The notes below the pieces were generated by a model. That model saw nothing but the letters and a program-made list of their open reading frames with translations. It was not told where the DNA came from and did not search any database. DNA of 64,000 nucleotides from Aotearoamyces nothofagi (taxonomy: Eukaryota > Ascomycota > Leotiomycetes > Leotiales > Tympanidaceae), in the NCBI GenBank assembly GCA_015345905.1, contig JADDTR010000033.1, positions 124,001-188,000 on the forward strand. The letters are read 5' to 3'. Positions 23,704 to 33,200 of the stretch are shown here, piece after piece (positions within the stretch are counted from its first letter, which is position 1; each line of letters opens with the position of its first letter). Made by a program: the position numbers and the translations under genes.

Positions 23704-23712
23704 TATATATAG
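23704..23712 (+). promoter_or_regulatory. TATA box of RTA1-like gene
   Basis: TATATATAG lies 184 bp before the RTA1-like ATG. A start site about 30-40 nt downstream would give a leader of roughly 150 nt. Confidence 0.5.
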
Positions 23713-23895
23713 AGGACCAGTTTCCTGGTCTGTATTTCTTGATGGCATCAACCTTCAACTACTATTCTAAACCCGTTTCTGAGAATATTCCCTTGTCTTA
23801 TCACTGTCAGCAGCACGAACACTTTCCAAGAAGACTGTTTGAGAAATATCTACGAAGTAACTTTTGGCCAAACGTAACTCGATCCTACCACAACC

Positions 23896-24831
23896 ATGAG
23901 TGTCAATGGGGAGAAATATATGCTCTATCACTATGAGCCTTCATTCACGGCAGCAGTGATATTCATTGCCCTCTTCAGTGTTACAACTCTCGCCCACATC
24001 TATCAGCTAGAAAGAGCTAAGACATGGTATTTCATTCCCTTCATCATTGGGGGACTGTGTATGTATTATCTACCTCGTCTATTCACCACAACTGCTAACA
24101 AACATACAGTTGAAACGATCGGTTATTCTGGACGTGCAATTTCTGCTAAACAAGACTATGGCGAATGGTCGACGATACCCTATATCATTCAAAGTCTGCA
24201 CCTGCTACTCGCACCCGCCTTCTTCGCAGCCTCTATCTACATGATCCTCGGCCGCCTCGTCCGCTTGACAGACGCCGAAGTGCATTCGCCGATCAGAGTC
24301 AACTGGCTCACAAGGATTTTCGTAACTGGCGATGTCCTCTCCTTTCTCGCACAATCATCTGGCGGTGGAATGCTCGCGAAAGCCAAGGATGACGATGATG
24401 TCAAGCTGGGAAACTGGATCATCACCGGCGGTCTCATTCTGCAGATCATTTTCTTCGGCGTTTTCATCATCGTGACCGGAATCTTCAATCTGCGTCTCCG
24501 AAAAGTCCCAACCGCGCGATCAATGTCGATTGATATGCCATGGCAACGATATCTCTTCGTTCTCTACGCTGCCAGCGCCTTGATTATGATCCGATCGACT
24601 TTCCGTGTCATCGAGTATATTATGGGACAGGACGGCCCGCTTCTCTCGACGGAAACTTACCTTTACGTCTTCGATGCGGCCCTCATGTTCGTCCAGATGG
24701 TCATCTTCAACGTCTTCCACCCAAGCTCCATCATCAATAAAACGACCCTGGGCGCCTGGGCGCGCGGCAATTCTCAAGATAGCGAGTCCGGCATGCAGCA
24801 GACCACACAGCGCATTCAGCCTAAACACTGA
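23896..24831 (+). CDS. RTA1-like multi-spanning membrane protein
   Basis: Two exons, 23896..24058 and 24110..24831, give 294 aa. The 51-nt intron (donor GTATGT, CTAAC branch, acceptor ACAG, phase 1) has no stop and is a multiple of three, so an unspliced frame of 311 aa also exists. Splicing restores the family motif GGLFETIGYSGR, which strongly supports removal. RTA1/RSB1-type proteins are seven-pass fungal plasma-membrane proteins tied to resistance to aminocholesterol, sphingoid bases or other lipophilic compounds. Hydrophobic segments are visible from about residues 15-33, 42-60, 80-100, 125-145, 155-180, 195-215 and 235-255. The loop FLAQSSGGGMLAKAK is typical of the family. The C-terminus is short and polar. 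The substrate cannot be told from sequence. Confidence 0.9.
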   Translation: MSVNGEKYMLYHYEPSFTAAVIFIALFSVTTLAHIYQLERAKTWYFIPFIIGGLCMYYLPRLFTTTANKHTVETIGYSGRAISAKQDYGEWSTIPYIIQSLHLLLAPAFFAASIYMILGRLVRLTDAEVHSPIRVNWLTRIFVTGDVLSFLAQSSGGGMLAKAKDDDDVKLGNWIITGGLILQIIFFGVFIIVTGIFNLRLRKVPTARSMSIDMPWQRYLFVLYAASALIMIRSTFRVIEYIMGQDGPLLSTETYLYVFDAALMFVQMVIFNVFHPSSIINKTTLGAWARGNSQDSESGMQQTTQRIQPKH

Positions 24832-25533
24832 GAACACCAACTTGTCATCTCGAAATACCAAGACAGCAATATAAGGGCAGTATAAAAACAAAGGAGTGGG
24901 GTCTTGCCAAGTCACTGGTGAAATGTGCAAGGCCTAGAGAAGAAAGATATCCATGTAAAAGATTCTTCGAAGAGACTTTGAGGGAGAATTTAAGTGGGAA
25001 GGGGCAGACAGTGTCGAGACGTGATCATTAATAGAAGTTGGTTCAAATGAAAGGCTGGACAAGATAACGAGGTTGAAGTTGAGAACCTGGGTCAGATACT
25101 TCAGGATGTAGAAATAGTAGCTTAATATATTACCAGGATGACATTTTTTTATTGAAAAGGACTGCTTTCTTGAAGTGATTCCGTTCTTGGCCCTGTAGCA
25201 TTATGACAAAAGCAGCAAAGAGTTTAGTTTAATTGACTAAAGCTTGGCTGAGAAATTAATATATTTGATACTAGTAAACTCGAGGCTCATGAGTTAACTC
25301 GAGTTAAATGAAATAATTTCACACGCAGTGTATTTACTAATAACAAGATGCAAATGATCTCGTGGACTTGTTTTTAGGTAAGTGATCGATTTCCTGCATA
25401 GTATCAGAACGCCCGCCCATGCCCGAATCTCAATACAGAAAACCACCGCGAATAACAACCCAACACAGCTCCAACCGCCAGTCCTATAATCTCTCCTCTG
25501 TACTAACGTGCTCCAGATACGCCCCGCCAATCC
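24832..25533. other. AT-rich intergenic between two convergent genes
   Basis: The interval lies between the RTA1-like and Cys-rich genes, which are convergent. It is AT-rich around 25100-25330. It contains the palindrome TTAACTCGAGTTAA at 25294-25307, next to CTCATGAG at 25286-25293. No gene seen. Confidence 0.5.
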
Positions 25534-25860
25534 CTATTCCCGCCATCCCAACCCAACCCTCTGACTACCCGATCCATATCTCGCCTCGGGGTGGCCACAT
25601 CTGACAGTCGGTCCGGCGCGGTCGCTCGCGTTGTTGCTGCACTCGGAGCCACAGCACTCCTGGGCGTAGTGTCGCTGGATGTTGTCACGGTTCGGCGAAC
25701 ACTGCGCCGGGATCTCAAAGGGGACGATGTTGCGGGACTCCCCCTCGTGCGTGGCGGGGTCGTTGATCCGGGAGAGCTGGGCGAGAACCAGATGGCAGTT
25801 CGAGCCGGCCCAGAGGGCCGTGTGGCCGCACGTGAAGACTGTGAGGTGGAAGTTGCACAT
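25534..25860 (-). CDS. Small Cys/His-rich protein of unknown function
   Basis: A single open frame encodes 108 aa starting at an ATG (MCNFHLTVFTCGHTALW). Cys and His are spaced like a small metal-binding or disulfide fold: C2, H5, C11, H13, C22, H23, then C54, H64 and a CCGSEC cluster near 69-74. There is no signal peptide, so a cytosolic or nuclear zinc-binding role is as likely as a secreted one. The opposite strand has an overlapping open frame that lacks such pattern. The last 25 residues are Gly/Arg-rich and less convincing, so the true 3' end might be spliced differently. I do not recognise a named family. Confidence 0.55.
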   Translation of the reverse strand: MCNFHLTVFTCGHTALWAGSNCHLVLAQLSRINDPATHEGESRNIVPFEIPAQCSPNRDNIQRHYAQECCGSECSNNASDRAGPTVRCGHPEARYGSGSQRVGLGWRE

Positions 25861-26780
25861 TTGGTTCGCGGGTCCCGGTTTCCCCTCTCTGATGGCTCCT
25901 TTCAGAGGGGTGGCTGGGTGGAGATATTGCTCGTGCTTGTACTTCAGCCCTAGGGATATTACCGCGTGGATAATAAATGGCGCAAGTGAAGTCTTGAGGG
26001 AGCAGAACGTGGGTTTTAGTCCTATGGAAGGGTGGAGGAAGGGAGGGTCCCCTGAAAGTCATATGGAGTTCCATGAGGAATCTACGTGGCACAGTGGGAT
26101 ATCGACGATGACTCTGCGATACTGCTATGAATGGTATTGCGTTGTACGGCGCAGATGCCATGATGCCGTCTTGAGAAGCGGAAACTCGCGCGTGGTACAC
26201 GATGGGGAGGTGGAGTTTCAGGAAGCCTCATTTATGGAGGCTCCCAGCTTTCGGACCCCCCTTTGGATATGAGAACCCGCCATTCCGATTGACTACCAGG
26301 CCTGACGCCTGACGGGGAAATCAGATGATTCGATTTCTTGCTTGTTTTGTAGACTGCAAACTAGAGGCGTTGTCATGAAAGCCTACACAATTGCATTGTA
26401 ATGGCAGGTGCTTGATGCCTAGCTATGTGCACGATGTTTGTGGGTTCGTCAAGCGTAGCCGGTCTCTTACCAACGTTTCACTAACCACATAGATTCACCA
26501 TCCGTTTGACATGGCCAGCGGCACGGGGGATAGGTAGCGAGATCTTGTCAGACAGAGATAATCGAATTCAGAGCGTGTTTGGAACTGCTTTGTGCAACTA
26601 AACATTACAATACGGCCATCGTTTGTTTGAAAGCTCTCTTACTAGGAAGCCATTTCTAAAGACGATCAAAACTCTACTAGGGTATCTAATTAATACAGGC
26701 ACGCTTGATACATACGCAGTAATGGCTAATAGTGCCAACAACAGGCTGAGTAAATAATGGAAAGAAAACAGAACAACCGT
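25861..26780. other. Intergenic between Cys-rich gene and alkaline phosphatase
   Basis: It holds the promoter of the Cys-rich gene and the 3' flank of the alkaline phosphatase, both on the - strand. Open frames at 25715-26272 look like shadows. No gene seen. Confidence 0.45.
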
Positions 26781-28590
26781 CTAAATCATGCGCAATCTCA
26801 AATCACTAGAATAGTGGTCAAATGCCCTCTGAAGACCCTCGTCACTCGGCAAAGCGCCGGTCCAACTATTAGATGCTCCCTCTGATGTGACTCCAAAAGC
26901 CTTTACCTTCTCATTCAGCTCCTTTGTGATAGATTCGACATCAACCTCTAGATAATTGCGAAGAAATTCACCGATATCGGTATTTTCATGATTGCCTCTT
27001 AGTGATTCGGACCCGGCTGAACCATATATGTTTACGTCGACTGCTGAGTGACCATGGGTACTCCATCCAATTTGTGCTCTGCGGCTGATCATGTCGGCAA
27101 ATATGTCTGAGGAGGTAATCACATTATCGAGAATTAGTTGAATTTCTTCATCCTGTGCATCCAATATTCCAAGACCATCTTGTACGAGCTCTTTGAAGAT
27201 GTAGTCCTTGAGGTCTTGGGTGCTTTGGGATTGTCCCTTTTGAGAAATCACGTGCTGGTATAATTGCAGTGCCAAGTATTCAGAAGAGCTTGAAGCATTT
27301 GCAAGCACCTCAGGATACCACAAGTATTGCGGGTATGTAGGATGGATTTCTGGATCCGGTTAGTGAGAGTCGCCCGCATAGAAATAAATACTTACGTCTA
27401 GCAACAGATAAGCCTCCGGTTTCGTGGTCACTGGTGCTAACCACAACGCCGAGAGTCTCACTCATCTCTAGAAAATCTATGACGCTTGTAAATGCTGTGT
27501 CGTAAGCTAGAACTTCGTGGACCTGTGCTGCAGGGTCGTTTGCATGACCCGCATGATCAATCCTGCTACCTTCGATCATAAGGAAGAATCCCTTATCACT
27601 GTCTTTGGTGGCAGCTTCCAGGGTCCTAAGAGCAGTTCGTACCATCTCATCGAGTGATGGATAGATGCTATTCAGATTCATTCTGTCGATCTCAAATGGA
27701 ATGTCCCTTGGTGCAAAGAGGCCAAGAAGTGGTAATTTAACAGCACTTCCAAGACCTAGACCGTCAAATCCTTCTCTATTATTAATGTAATTCCACCCAT
27801 ATTCTTCCTGTGCAAGCTTTGTGATATCTCTGTCATCGGCCCTGCAACCGCCCTCGGTGGTGTTTGGTAAGAAGTGGCATCGTCCACCGCCAAGGATTAA
27901 GTCTACAACCCGGCCTAAGGGATGCTCTCCAACTTCTTGCACAGCAATCTTGTCCATCTCTGTTCGAAAATTGACGTGTGCCGCAAAACATGCTGGTGTC
28001 GCATCTGTAATATCCGTGGTAACTACAAGCCCGGTCATGTACCCAGCCCTTTTCGCAGCTTCCAAGACTGTTCCACACGGAGAATAGTCTGGAAGAATTG
28101 AAATAGCCCCGTTGTAGCTCTTCAACCCGCAAGAAAACGTTGTGGCGCCAGCGGCTGAATCTGTGACCAAGCTATCCGACGATCTTGTTCGAGAGGATCC
28201 AATGAAATGTTTATCAAGCATCAGAGTATCGTCAATTGGCAAGTCATGTTGATACTGTCGAAAGCTTCTAGTCAATGACAAACTCGCAGGGCCCATCCCA
28301 TCTGAGATCATAAAGATGAGGTTGCGCTTTCCATTAGGATTACCGTCGATGCCATCCTTTGGAGATCTTTGATGTTGAGATAGGACCGCAAGTACGATAA
28401 CTGCCGCTGTAGCTGCGATAGCCCATACAAAAAGAGCAACTTCACGCCAGAATCCATACTTGTTTCGGGGGATGTGTGCACTCATAGATCGAGTGCCAAG
28501 TAGAGCATCGTCTTCAGCTTCTGCTTGCTCGTTGGAATGCTCTGACGATGGCCGGTCGCGAGCAAGGAGGGGCTTATTAGCTGGCGACAT
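26781..28590 (-). CDS. PHO8: Vacuolar-type alkaline phosphatase (Pho8-like)
   Basis: Two exons, complement(26781..27349, 27396..28590), give 587 aa. The 46-nt intron (donor GTAAGT, CTAAC branch, acceptor CCAG, phase 1) joins GGLSVA-RQIHPTYPQYLW, a conserved block. The enzyme hydrolyses phosphomonoesters in the vacuole. Residues 1-50 are a cytosolic tail, and 51-71 form one signal-anchor segment (VALFVWAIAATAAVIVLAVL), giving a type II membrane protein as in yeast Pho8. The catalytic signature VTDSAAGAT has the phosphoserine at Ser145. Metal ligands are visible as SDGMG (Asp97), IEGSRIDHAGH and SDHETGG. The start ATG at 28590 follows an open frame whose earlier start would be TTG. No defect seen. 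Confidence 0.92.
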
Positions 28591-28942
28591 TACGAATGAG
28601 CTCAAGGCTCCCGAATAACCTGCGCGTGAGGAAGGATAAGGATGCAGTCTTCGAAAAATACATAGTGAAAACGGGCGGTGGTTTACTTCGTGCTATCGGC
28701 ATCGCTTAATACCGGTTCTGGTTGTTACGATACGTTACATCGCTCACAGGTTATAAAATCTACTGGGACACAACCATAAAATCATATTCAACCATGACAT
28801 AGACATTTCTTTTTGGTGATAACCTCAGGTGAGGAATGCTCATGATTGAGGAAGCCTTTACGCTAGATATAGCGAACCCTAGCTACCTTCATGCAACCTT
28901 GCCCAAATATCGAACCCCATAGCAAAGACAGTTCCCTACACC
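28591..28942. other. Intergenic, PHO8-like promoter and eL34 3' flank
   Basis: This 352-bp interval should contain the PHO8-like promoter and the 3' UTR of eL34, both on the - strand. No gene or distinct element seen. Confidence 0.5.
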
Positions 28943-29760
28943 TTAACGAGCCTTCTGAGATTCCTTGAGCACCTTCTTGACAATCTTCTGCTCCTCAATC
29001 AAGAATGCACGAACAATGCGGTCACGGACACAGTTGGCACATCTTGATCCACCGTACGCACGCTGAACGGTCTTCTTTGGTCGTGAGATTTGGCTGTATT
29101 CGCGAGGACGGAGAGCTGGGATCTGCAGAGAGAGTGATATTAGCAAAAAGATCCAGCATTTCTATATTAGCAGGCCGTATTCTCCGCGCGACATAGGATA
29201 TCTCGTGGCTGAAAGGCCACATTTGGTGCAATGGGCTTAATCGAAATAGCCTGAGTAGTGTAGTATGACGGCACAATGCCTATATGAAAAGCACAGCATG
29301 AATGATGCCTGTGATGGTTCCACATCGAACTCATTACTCGCTCATCAAATTCTGCTCTTCTCCCATCCATTTGCCACCCTCCGCCATCGACAGAAATACT
29401 AATACACTGGGACAACTATAAGATATAGCACTTACGCCTGGGAGCTTGATGCCGCAGTCACCACATTTGGGTGCGGTGCCCTTCTTCTTGATGTGGAGAT
29501 ATCTCAGCTTTCCACCTGGAGTCTTGATCACGCGGACCTTGTTGGACTTGGTGTTGTATCTATTGCGCGAAAACAGTCAGCATCTGACCATAATAGAATC
29601 TTTCTATTTATCGTCGAGTTTTCGATTGCGAGGTGTGCGATCGTTAAAGAGGTGAACTTACGGATTCCTCCGGCGCTGTAACACAAGCAGAGTCAGTATT
29701 TGCGCATCAGAATATGGAATAACAATGCCAACTTACGTATGTCAATCTGGTAGACGCCAT
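28943..29760 (-). CDS. RPL34: 60S ribosomal protein eL34 (L34)
   Basis: Four exons, complement(28943..29122, 29436..29559, 29662..29675, 29737..29760), give 113 aa. Exon 1 encodes MASTRLTY and exon 2 is a 14-nt microexon (RRRN plus two bases). Introns are 61, 102 and 313 nt, with GTAAGT donors except the second acceptor side, which is AATAG. eL34 is a component of the large ribosomal subunit. The conserved blocks [36 protein letters not shown] and [18 protein letters not shown] are all present, with the CxxC pairs of the zinc-binding site. Several short 5' exons and one longer intron are usual for fungal ribosomal protein genes, which are often regulated through their introns. It is divergent to PRP8. 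Confidence 0.95.
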
Positions 29761-30235
29761 TGTGACTTCGTAATGTCTCTTATGAGCGTGAAGTCGAGGA
29801 GGTGATGTTGTCGTTGGCTGAGGCTAAGATTTCGAAGTCCTTTTCTTTCGAGCCTCCGAATTTTGGTTTGTGGGCGCTAAGTATTAAGCGAGCTAGAGAA
29901 TCGACCCCTAGCAGTTCCGCGATTTTATCCTAAGGCCTCAAGGCAGGAAGATGTTACACGCTAGTGCAGCTAGTAGTCGTTGCTCGAAAAAGTGTCGATA
30001 CCATTATTGATCGAGTGGCACTGCATTCGTTACTGTCATTTCAACTCCTCCTAACGGTGTCGGAGAGAGGAATTTTGTCAATTTGTCGTTTTGTCATTTT
30101 TTTTCCTCGAGAGTTTCTTTAGCTCTGAGTACCTGAATAGAGCTCCACGCTTTTTTCACCTCCGCCGCTGATCAGCGCGCGTTCCAAGGAGGGGAGAAAG
30201 TCCTTCGCGACTCACGAAACATCAAATCCATCGAG
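29761..30235. promoter_or_regulatory. Divergent RPL34/PRP8 promoter region
   Basis: A 475-bp interval lies between the two divergent start codons. A T-rich tract with TTTGTC repeats occurs at 30077-30110 on the PRP8 side. No TATA box is evident, as often seen in housekeeping promoters. Confidence 0.5.
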
Positions 30236-33200
30236 ATGTCTTCATTACCACCTCCTCCCCCGCCTGGATGGACCTCCTCAGCTCCTCCATCGATGCCTTT
30301 GGGTGCACCTCCAGGTGCTCCTCCACCCCCAGGCTACCGCCCCCCGCAAGATCCTCAAGTCGCGAAATTTGCACAGAAAAAGAAGGAATGGCTCCGGTCG
30401 CAACGCAATCGATTCGGCGAAAAGCGCAAGGGTGGGTTTGTAGAGACACAGAAGGCCGACATGCCTCCAGAGCATCTGCGAAAGATTGTGAAGGATATCG
30501 GGGATGTTTCACAGAAGAAGTTCAGCAGTGATAAGCGGAGCTACCTGGGCGCGCTCAAGTACATGCCGCATGCAGTTATGAAACTTCTGGAGAACATGCC
30601 TATGCCCTGGGAGTCTGCCAGAGAGGTTAAAGTATTGTATCACGTCAATGGATGTTTAACACTTGTCAACGAGATTCCTCGAGTCATCGAACCGGTATTC
30701 CACGCGCAGTGGGCCACGATGTGGGTATGCATGAGACGAGAAAAGAGTGATCGAAGACACTTCAAAAGAATGCGTTTCCCGCCCTTTGATGATGAAGAGC
30801 CACCTTTGTCGTGGTCAGAGAATATCGAGGATGTTGAACCTTTGGAACCTATTCAGATGGAACTAGACGACGAGGAGGATGGTGCAGTATATGAATGGTT
30901 TTACGAGAATCGACCGCTTCTCGATACCCCCCACGTAAACGGACCCAGCTACAAGGAATGGAACCTGACATTACCTCAAATGGCTACGTTGTATCGGTTA
31001 AGTCATCAGCTATTGAGTGATCTTGTTGACAAGAACTACTTTCACATGTTCGAACTCAACAGCTTCCTGACCGCAAAGGCTTTAAACGTGGCTATCCCCG
31101 GTGGTCCACGGTTTGAGCCATTGTACAAAGATGTTGATCCAAATGATGAAGACTTTGGTGAGTTCAACGCCATTGATCGAATCATCTTCAGAGCTCCGAT
31201 TAGAACCGAGTACAGAGTCGCCTTTCCGTTCTTATACAACTCGCTTCCTCGCAGCGTCAAGCTATCTTGGTACTCCTACCCGCAGGTGGTTTATGTGCGT
31301 GCTGAAGATCCCAGCCTGCCCGCCTTTTATTTCGACCCTGTCATTAACCCCATCTCATCCCGGTCTGTGGCACCGAAGAATATTACAATCAGTCATGAGG
31401 ACGAAATATTCGGGTATGGAAATAATGAAGAGCCCGAAGGAGAAGCTTTTGAGCTACCTGCAGAGGCAGAGCCTTTCTTGGCAGATGAAGAGCTATATAC
31501 AAGTGAAACAGCATCAGCAATCGCCTTATGGTGGGCGCCGTATCCTTTTGATCGAAGATCGGGGCGAATGGTCCGGGCTCAGGATGTCCCATTAGTAAAA
31601 CAATGGTACCTAGAGCACTGCCCACAAGGACAGCCAGTCAAAGTTCGAGTTTCGTACCAAAAGTTGCTCAAAACTTATGTTCTGAACGAGGTTCACAAAA
31701 AGAAGCCTAAGGCTCAAAACAAGCAGAACCTGATGAAATCACTTAAGCAGACGAAATTCTTCCAGCAGACTACTATTGACTGGGTCGAAGCTGGTCTGCA
31801 GGTCTGTCGCCAGGGTTTTAACATGCTCAACCTTCTCATCCATCGGAAGAATCTCACTTATCTCCATCTCGACTACAATTTCAATTTGAAGCCTGTCAAA
31901 ACCTTGACTACCAAAGAGCGAAAGAAGTCACGTTTCGGAAATGCATTCCATCTTATGCGAGAAATCCTGCGGCTGACTAAACTCATTGTCGATGCCCAAG
32001 TCCAATACCGCCTTGGCAATATCGACGCATTCCAGCTTGCGGATGGAATCCTGTACGCGTTCAACCATGTTGGCCAACTGACCGGTATGTATCGGTACAA
32101 GTATAAGCTAATGCACCAAATTCGATCGTGCAAAGATCTGAAACATTTAATCTACTATCGATTTAACTCCGGGCCAGTTGGAAAAGGCCCTGGTTGTGGA
32201 TTCTGGGCGCCGGCTTGGAGAGTGTGGCTCTTTTTCATGCGCGGTATAATCCCACTGCTGGAACGATGGCTTGGCAACCTGCTATCTCGTCAGTTCGAGG
32301 GAAGACACAGTAAGGGTGTCGCAAAGACTGTTACTAAGCAGCGTGTCGAATCTCATTTCGATCTTGAGCTCCGTGCTTCAGTCATGGCCGACTTGATGGA
32401 TATGATGCCAGAGGGTATCAAGCAGAACAAGGTCAATACTGTTTTACAACATCTTTCTGAGGCATGGAGATGCTGGAAGAGTAACATTCCGTGGAAAGTG
32501 CCCGGTCTACCAGCACCAATCGAAAACATTATTTTGAGATATGTCAAGAGCAAAGCAGATTGGTGGATCTCGGTGGCTCACTACAATCGAGAACGAATAC
32601 GCAGAGGTGCAACTGTTGATAAGACTGTTGCGAAGAAGAATCTCGGTCGTCTTACTCGTCTGTGGCTCAAAGCTGAGCAAGAGAGGCAACACAATTACAT
32701 GAAGGATGGACCTTACGTCTCCTCCGAAGAAGCCGTGGCCATTTATACGACCACGGTCCATTGGTTGGAGTCGCGCAAGTTCTCGCCAATTCCTTTCCCT
32801 AGTGTCTCCTATAAGCATGACACGAAGATTCTGATTCTCGCCCTAGAACGCCTCCGGGAAGCATATTCCGTCAAGGGTCGCCTCAATCAAAGTCAGCGCG
32901 AGGAACTTGCATTGATTGAACAAGCTTATGACAGTCCTGGAACCACACTTGAGAGAATCAAGCGTTTCTTACTTACACAACGAGCATTCAAGGAAGTTGG
33001 TATTGACATGAACGATAATTACAGTACTATCAACCCTGTCTATGACATTGAGCCCGTGGAGAAGATTAGCGATGCGTATCTTGATCAATATCTCTGGTAT
33101 CAAGCAGACCAGCGTCACCTTTTCCCAGCCTGGATCAAGCCTTCAGATTCGGAAGTACCTCCGCTACTCACCTATAAGTGGGCGCAGGGTATAAATAATC

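Larger units (their letters stand above)
22508..23895. other. Intergenic, upstream of RTA1-like gene
   Basis: The left part is T-rich 3' flank (for example TTTTTGTCATTTTTGTC near 22735). The middle has a 7-bp tandem repeat and degenerate ACGAG-type repeats (23050-23150 and 23540-23565). The right end has a TATA box and leader for the RTA1-like gene. No further gene seen. Confidence 0.5.

Noticed and set aside
25591-25953. 120-codon + strand frame opposite the Cys-rich gene
   Set aside because: Low-complexity Val/Gly/Arg composition; the minus strand has ordered Cys/His spacing and a clear ATG.
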